Below, one piece after another: positions 60,226-64,000 of a DNA stretch of 64,000 bases; positions within the stretch are counted from its first letter, which is position 1; each line of letters begins with the position of its first letter. Location: positions 868,001-932,000 of the forward strand of contig OZ246009.1 in NCBI GenBank assembly GCA_965230535.1, read 5' to 3'. The notes beneath the pieces are model-generated. The model saw nothing but the letters and a program-made list of their open reading frames with translations, was not told the DNA's origin and searched no databases. The DNA is from JAUILH01 sp965230535 (GTDB lineage: Bacteria; Bacteroidota; Bacteroidia; Flavobacteriales_D; JAUILH01). A program made the translations under genes and the position numbers.

Positions 60226-62865
60226 ATGACATCTGCAGATATTAGACAGAAATTTATGGACTACTTTAAGTCCAAAGAACACGAAATAGTTTCCTCCGCA
60301 CCAATGGTGGTTAAGGATGACCCTACTTTGATGTTCATCAATGCAGGTATGAACCAGTTTAAGGACATTTTCCTGGGGCATGGAGAGGTTAAATTTCCAA
60401 GAGTCGCTAACTCTCAAAAATGCCTGAGAGTCTCTGGTAAGCACAACGATTTAGAAGAAGTGGGAGTAGATACTTACCACCATACTATGTTTGAGATGCT
60501 GGGAAACTGGTCATTTGGAAACTACTTTAAAGAAGAAGCTATTCAGTGGGCCTGGGAGTTACTGACTGATGTATATAAGATATCCAAAGATGATCTGTAT
60601 GTCACTGTATTTGAAGGAGACAAAGCAGATGGGTTGGATGTAGATCAGGAAGCTATTGAAATCTGGAAAAAGTACATTTCTGAAGACAGAATCTTGCTCT
60701 GTGATAAAAAGGACAATTTTTGGGAAATGGGAGAAACCGGACCATGTGGACCGTGTTCGGAAATTCATGTTGATTTAAGATCTGATGAAGATAAAGCAGC
60801 CGTTTCCGGTAAGTCATTGGTAAATCAGGATCATCCACAGGTCATTGAGGTTTGGAATTTGGTGTTTATGCAGTTCAACAGAATGGCTGATAAATCTCTA
60901 AAACCATTGCCGGATACACATGTGGACACCGGAATGGGATTCGAAAGATTGGCGGCTGTCCTTCAGAAAAAGTCATCTAACTACGATACGGATGTGTTTA
61001 TGCCATTAATTGAAAAGCTGGAGTCCATTTCCGGTTTAGATTACCGTCCTGAAGACGAAAAAAGTAAACAACAACACGAAATTAATGTGGCTATGCGCGT
61101 GATTGCTGATCACGTAAGAGCCATTTCCTTCTCAATTACAGATGGGCAGTTGCCTTCCAATACAGGTGCTGGTTATGTGATCAGACGAATTTTGAGAAGA
61201 GCAGTGCGTTATGGCTATCAAACGCTCAACTTAAAAGAGGCATTCATCTATAAGTTGGTTGAGGTTTTGGTCGGACAAATGGGAGACTTTTTCCCTGAAA
61301 TTAAAGCTCAGCAGTCTTTGGTTGAAAAAGTGATCAAGGAAGAAGAACAGTCGTTTTTCAGAACACTGGAACAAGGACTGAAAAAGATCGATCAGCTTTG
61401 CATTAAACTTAACAACTCGAATGAAACTGTCTTAAAAGGAGAAGATGCTTTTGAGTTATATGATACTTATGGGTTTCCTTTAGATTTGACACAGCTCATT
61501 GCTAAAGACTATGGATTAGAAGTAGATGAGAATGGATTTAAGGCGGCACTTCAAACTCAAAAAGACAGATCTCGTCAGGCTTCAAACATAGAGGCAGATG
61601 ATTGGGTAGAGTTAATGGAAGATGATGTTGAAGAATTTATTGGCTACGACCATATTGAAGCGAAAGTTTATATCACCAAGTATCGTAAGGTCACTGTAAA
61701 AGGTAACCAACGTTATCAATTGGTATTTAATGTGACGCCATTTTATGCTGAAGGCGGTGGACAGGTAGGAGATAAAGGTTATATCGAAAATGATGAATGC
61801 CGTGTGCTTATTTTGGATACTAAAAAGGAGAATAAACAGATCGTTCATTTTTCCAAGGACCTGCCTAAAAATCCAAGAAGCAAATTCAGAGCAGTTGTAG
61901 AATCCGGTCGTCGTGCACACACCGCAGCCAATCACTCGGCAACTCACTTGTTGCATGAAGCTTTAAGAGATATCCTTGGAACGCACGTGGAGCAAAAGGG
62001 ATCTTTGGTGTCTCCGGAACACCTGAGGTTCGATTTTTCTCATTTCCAAAAGGTGACTGAGGAAGAATTGACTCAAATTGAAGCCAGAGTGAATCAAAAG
62101 ATCAGAGAGAATATTCATCTTGAAGAATTCAGATCTATATTGTTAGATGAAGCGAAGGAGATGGGAGCAATGGCGCTTTTCGGTGAGAAATATGGTGATG
62201 TGGTTCGTGCCATTAAGTTTGGTACGTCTATAGAATTGTGTGGAGGAATTCATGTAAATGCTACTGGTGATATCGGTTTGTTTAAAATCAGTTCCGAGAG
62301 TGCAGTTGCTGCCGGTGTAAGACGTATTGAAGCCATCACTTCAGATAAAGCTTTTGCCGTGCTTGAAGCCAACACAAAGAAGATGGAATCCTTGAGCGAA
62401 TTGCTTAAGAACCCTAAAGATGTTATAAAGGCAGTTCAGGATTTGATGGACCAAAACAAAGGTCTTCAAAAGGAAATTGAATCGTTGAAGAGAGATAAAG
62501 CCGGTAATGTTAAAGGTGATTTACTGAACAAGATCAAAGACATTAATGGCATCAATTTCATCTCGGATAAACTGGATATGGATGCAGGTTCGGTTAAGGA
62601 TCTGGCGTTCCAGTTAAAGAATGAAGTGGACAATTTATTCCTGGCTATCGGTGCGCAGGATAAGGGTAAGGCTACATTAACCATTATGATCTCGGATAAC
62701 CTGGTAAATGAAAAAGGCTGGAATGCAGGTCAGTTGATCCGCGAATGGTCTAAGCACATCCAGGGCGGTGGAGGCGGACAAGCTTTCTTTGCAACCGCTG
62801 GTGGTAAAAATCCTGATGGAATCGAAAAAGCGCTCGCTGAAGCGGAAGGTTTGTTGGTGGGGTAA
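60226..62865 (+). CDS. alaS: Alanyl-tRNA synthetase
   Basis: AlaRS charges tRNA-Ala in the cytosol. The 879-residue protein has the class II catalytic core at the N terminus (SADIRQKFMDYFKSKEH, FINAGMNQFKDIFLG, PCGPCSEIH, DTGMGFERLAAVLQ). The editing domain has the zinc motifs NHSATHLLHEAL and ELCGGIHV, and the C-Ala dimerisation region ends with the GGGGGQAFFATAGGKNPDG segment. Length is normal. No adjacent tRNA gene is visible. The strong match over the full length makes this secure. Confidence 0.97.
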   Translation: MTSADIRQKFMDYFKSKEHEIVSSAPMVVKDDPTLMFINAGMNQFKDIFLGHGEVKFPRVANSQKCLRVSGKHNDLEEVGVDTYHHTMFEMLGNWSFGNYFKEEAIQWAWELLTDVYKISKDDLYVTVFEGDKADGLDVDQEAIEIWKKYISEDRILLCDKKDNFWEMGETGPCGPCSEIHVDLRSDEDKAAVSGKSLVNQDHPQVIEVWNLVFMQFNRMADKSLKPLPDTHVDTGMGFERLAAVLQKKSSNYDTDVFMPLIEKLESISGLDYRPEDEKSKQQHEINVAMRVIADHVRAISFSITDGQLPSNTGAGYVIRRILRRAVRYGYQTLNLKEAFIYKLVEVLVGQMGDFFPEIKAQQSLVEKVIKEEEQSFFRTLEQGLKKIDQLCIKLNNSNETVLKGEDAFELYDTYGFPLDLTQLIAKDYGLEVDENGFKAALQTQKDRSRQASNIEADDWVELMEDDVEEFIGYDHIEAKVYITKYRKVTVKGNQRYQLVFNVTPFYAEGGGQVGDKGYIENDECRVLILDTKKENKQIVHFSKDLPKNPRSKFRAVVESGRRAHTAANHSATHLLHEALRDILGTHVEQKGSLVSPEHLRFDFSHFQKVTEEELTQIEARVNQKIRENIHLEEFRSILLDEAKEMGAMALFGEKYGDVVRAIKFGTSIELCGGIHVNATGDIGLFKISSESAVAAGVRRIEAITSDKAFAVLEANTKKMESLSELLKNPKDVIKAVQDLMDQNKGLQKEIESLKRDKAGNVKGDLLNKIKDINGINFISDKLDMDAGSVKDLAFQLKNEVDNLFLAIGAQDKGKATLTIMISDNLVNEKGWNAGQLIREWSKHIQGGGGGQAFFATAGGKNPDGIEKALAEAEGLLVG

Positions 62866-62964
62866 TTAAACCAAAAACCAGAAGCAACAGGATATTATAG
62901 TTTTAACGTTCTCCATAAAAAGTTTACGTTCTGCTCAATTAGTTTCGCCTCCCAAAAAGAAACT

Positions 62965-63468
62965 ATGAAATTGACAGATCAAAAAATATCGAGTAAAATT
63001 TTCCTTATTAGGGGTTCAAAAGTGATATTGGATAGTCACTTGTCTGAATTGTATCAGGTTCCGACTAAGCGAATAAATGAACAAGTAAAGAGAAATAGGT
63101 CAAGATTTCCTGAAGATTTTATGTTTCAATTGAATCAAGATGAATGGGAAAACTTGCGGTCGCAATTTGCGACCGCAAATGTTCAGAAAAGACGGACATT
63201 ACCATATGTGTTTTCAGAACATGGTGTGCTAATGTTGTCCAGCGTATTGAATAGTCAACGTGCTATTGACGTTAACATCCATATAATGCGTGTTTATACC
63301 AAGTTGCGGAATAATTTATTAATTCAAAAGGATGTTTTACTTAAACTTGAAAAGTTGAGTAAGCATGTGTCATCACATGATGAGCAAATTAAATCTTTGT
63401 TCAGTTTTCTTAAGAAATTTGTTCAACAGGAGACGAATCCCAGAACACGAATCGGTTTTAGGCCTTGA
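62965..63468 (+). CDS. ORF6N-domain protein
   Basis: A 167-residue protein with an N-terminal ORF6N domain (about residues 8-120): KIFLIRGSKVILDSHLSELYQVPTKRINEQVKRNRSRFPEDFMFQLNQDEW, then LRSQFATANV and YVFSEHGVLMLSSVLNSQRAI. Such domains occur in phage and mobile-element proteins and are thought to bind DNA. A helical tail follows, and the C terminus (TRIGFRP) is like that of other Bacteroidota chromosomal members. It sits between alaS and a sigma-54 activator, and so looks like an inserted accessory gene. The coding region contains a striking palindrome at 63154-63178. Confidence 0.88.
   Translation: MKLTDQKISSKIFLIRGSKVILDSHLSELYQVPTKRINEQVKRNRSRFPEDFMFQLNQDEWENLRSQFATANVQKRRTLPYVFSEHGVLMLSSVLNSQRAIDVNIHIMRVYTKLRNNLLIQKDVLLKLEKLSKHVSSHDEQIKSLFSFLKKFVQQETNPRTRIGFRP
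63154..63178. repeat. Perfect 12-bp inverted repeat with 1-base centre inside the ORF6N gene
   Basis: TTGCGGTCGCAA (63154-63165) and TTGCGACCGCAA (63167-63178) are exact reverse complements around a single T at 63166. Each arm is itself a near palindrome (TTGCG, CGCAA). It encodes LRSQFATA of the ORF6N domain. Possible uses include an autoregulatory or mobile-element target site. Confidence 0.85.
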
Positions 63469-63474
63469 CCTTGA

Positions 63475-64000
63475 CTACTTCTTCGGACTCACATACATAG
63501 CAATATCAGCTTCCGTAATTTCCTCGTCACAAAGAATCATCAGACGTTCTACAACGTTTCTCAGTTCACGGATGTTTCCTGTCCAGTTAACTTCCTGCAA
63601 TGCCTTCATGCCTTTGTCAGTAAAAGTTACTGATGGCATTCCCTGTTCCGCAGAAATCAGGTTTACAAAATGCTCTGCTAAAGTTGGAATGTCATCTCTT
63701 CGGTCGTTAAGAGCAGGTACGTGAATTAAAATCACCCCCAATCTGTGGTATAAATCCTCTCTAAAACGTCCTTCGTCAATTTCATGACGCAAATCTTTGT
63801 TGGTAGCCGCTACAACACGAACATCTACTTTAATGTCTTTTTCACCACCAACACGCGTGATTTTATTCTCTTGAAGTGCACGCAAAACTTTTGCCTGGGC
63901 AGACGCACTCATATCACCAATTTCATCTAAGAAAATCGTTCCGCCATCCGCTTGCTCAAACTTTCCTTTTCTTTGTTTATGTGCAGAGGTAAAGGCACCT
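63475..64000 (-). CDS. Sigma-54-dependent activator AAA+ domain (5' end cut by window, no HTH)
   Basis: The reading frame runs off the right edge. Visible from the N-terminal side are GAFTSA (the sigma-54 contact loop, usually GAFTGA), FEQADGGTIFLDEIGDM (Walker B), VVAATNKDL and the arginine-finger region FREDLYHRL, then NWTGNIRELRNVVERL. The protein stops after the AAA+ lid with ADIAMYVSPKK; a Fis-type DNA-binding domain is absent. It may act from solution, or pair with another DNA-binding protein, or be truncated beside the ORF6N gene, whose stop is six bases away. The receiver or sensor domain is outside the window. Confidence 0.88.
   Translation of the reverse strand, partial: GAFTSAHKQRKGKFEQADGGTIFLDEIGDMSASAQAKVLRALQENKITRVGGEKDIKVDVRVVAATNKDLRHEIDEGRFREDLYHRLGVILIHVPALNDRRDDIPTLAEHFVNLISAEQGMPSVTFTDKGMKALQEVNWTGNIRELRNVVERLMILCDEEITEADIAMYVSPKK

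Overview
The window comes from a Bacteroidota chromosome, most likely a marine or freshwater Flavobacteriales relative. The evidence is AT-rich DNA, several secreted proteins ending in type IX secretion (T9SS) sorting domains of both type A and type B, PKD, HYR and SprB-like adhesin repeats, GldK/GldJ-like formylglycine-enzyme folds, TPR histidine kinases paired with LytTR regulators, and many TAnnTTTG promoter -7 boxes. There are no rRNA or tRNA genes, no CRISPR array, no recognisable insertion sequence and no gene-free gap above 300 bases. Both edge genes are cut by the window.

Layout. 1-3.1 kb is the end of a surface-polysaccharide locus: nucleotide-sugar dehydrogenase, rfbB, and a CpsB/YwqE-type PHP phosphatase. 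3.1-7.4 kb is a TPR histidine kinase, a LytTR regulator and a T9SS beta-helix cargo. 7.6-12.8 kb holds unrecognised secreted proteins, four of them in one tight operon. 12.9-15.3 kb is a large PKD-repeat T9SS protein. 15.3-18.6 kb (minus) is a methionine operon (osmC-like, metZ-like, metX-like, one unknown) behind a clear SAM-I riboswitch. 18.7-22.1 kb holds a tandemly duplicated FGE-fold secreted protein and two outer-membrane proteins. 22.2-27.0 kb holds hemE, an OmpA-family protein, a UMF1-type MFS transporter and lhgO. 27.1-28.9 kb is an ECF sigma factor with a membrane-anchored GIN-domain partner. 30.3-37.6 kb is a beta-oxidation operon: marR, fadN, fadA, a TPR gene, fadE, then an acyltransferase. 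37.6-41.0 kb holds an FGE-fold protein, an ATP-grasp enzyme and a beta-helix protein. 41.2-47.8 kb is a second TPR kinase, LytTR regulator and T9SS cargo set. 47.9-62.9 kb is mostly housekeeping (purB, fabD, BI-1, zinc protease, PTPS, hldD, MerR, M23 peptidase, alaS) with another T9SS protein and TPR proteins. The right end has an ORF6N gene and a truncated sigma-54 activator.

Most interesting signal. Two independent loci share the order TPR histidine kinase, LytTR regulator, T9SS cargo, although their kinases belong to different families. Gaps before the regulator and cargo genes carry direct repeats with an AGAA core, usually preceded by TT, spaced 20-21 bp; one copy fits the published LytTR half-site consensus exactly. 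A similar pair precedes the unknown secreted operon at 9.3 kb. This suggests a LytTR regulon controlling surface cargo. It is inference from reading by eye, not a computed motif search.
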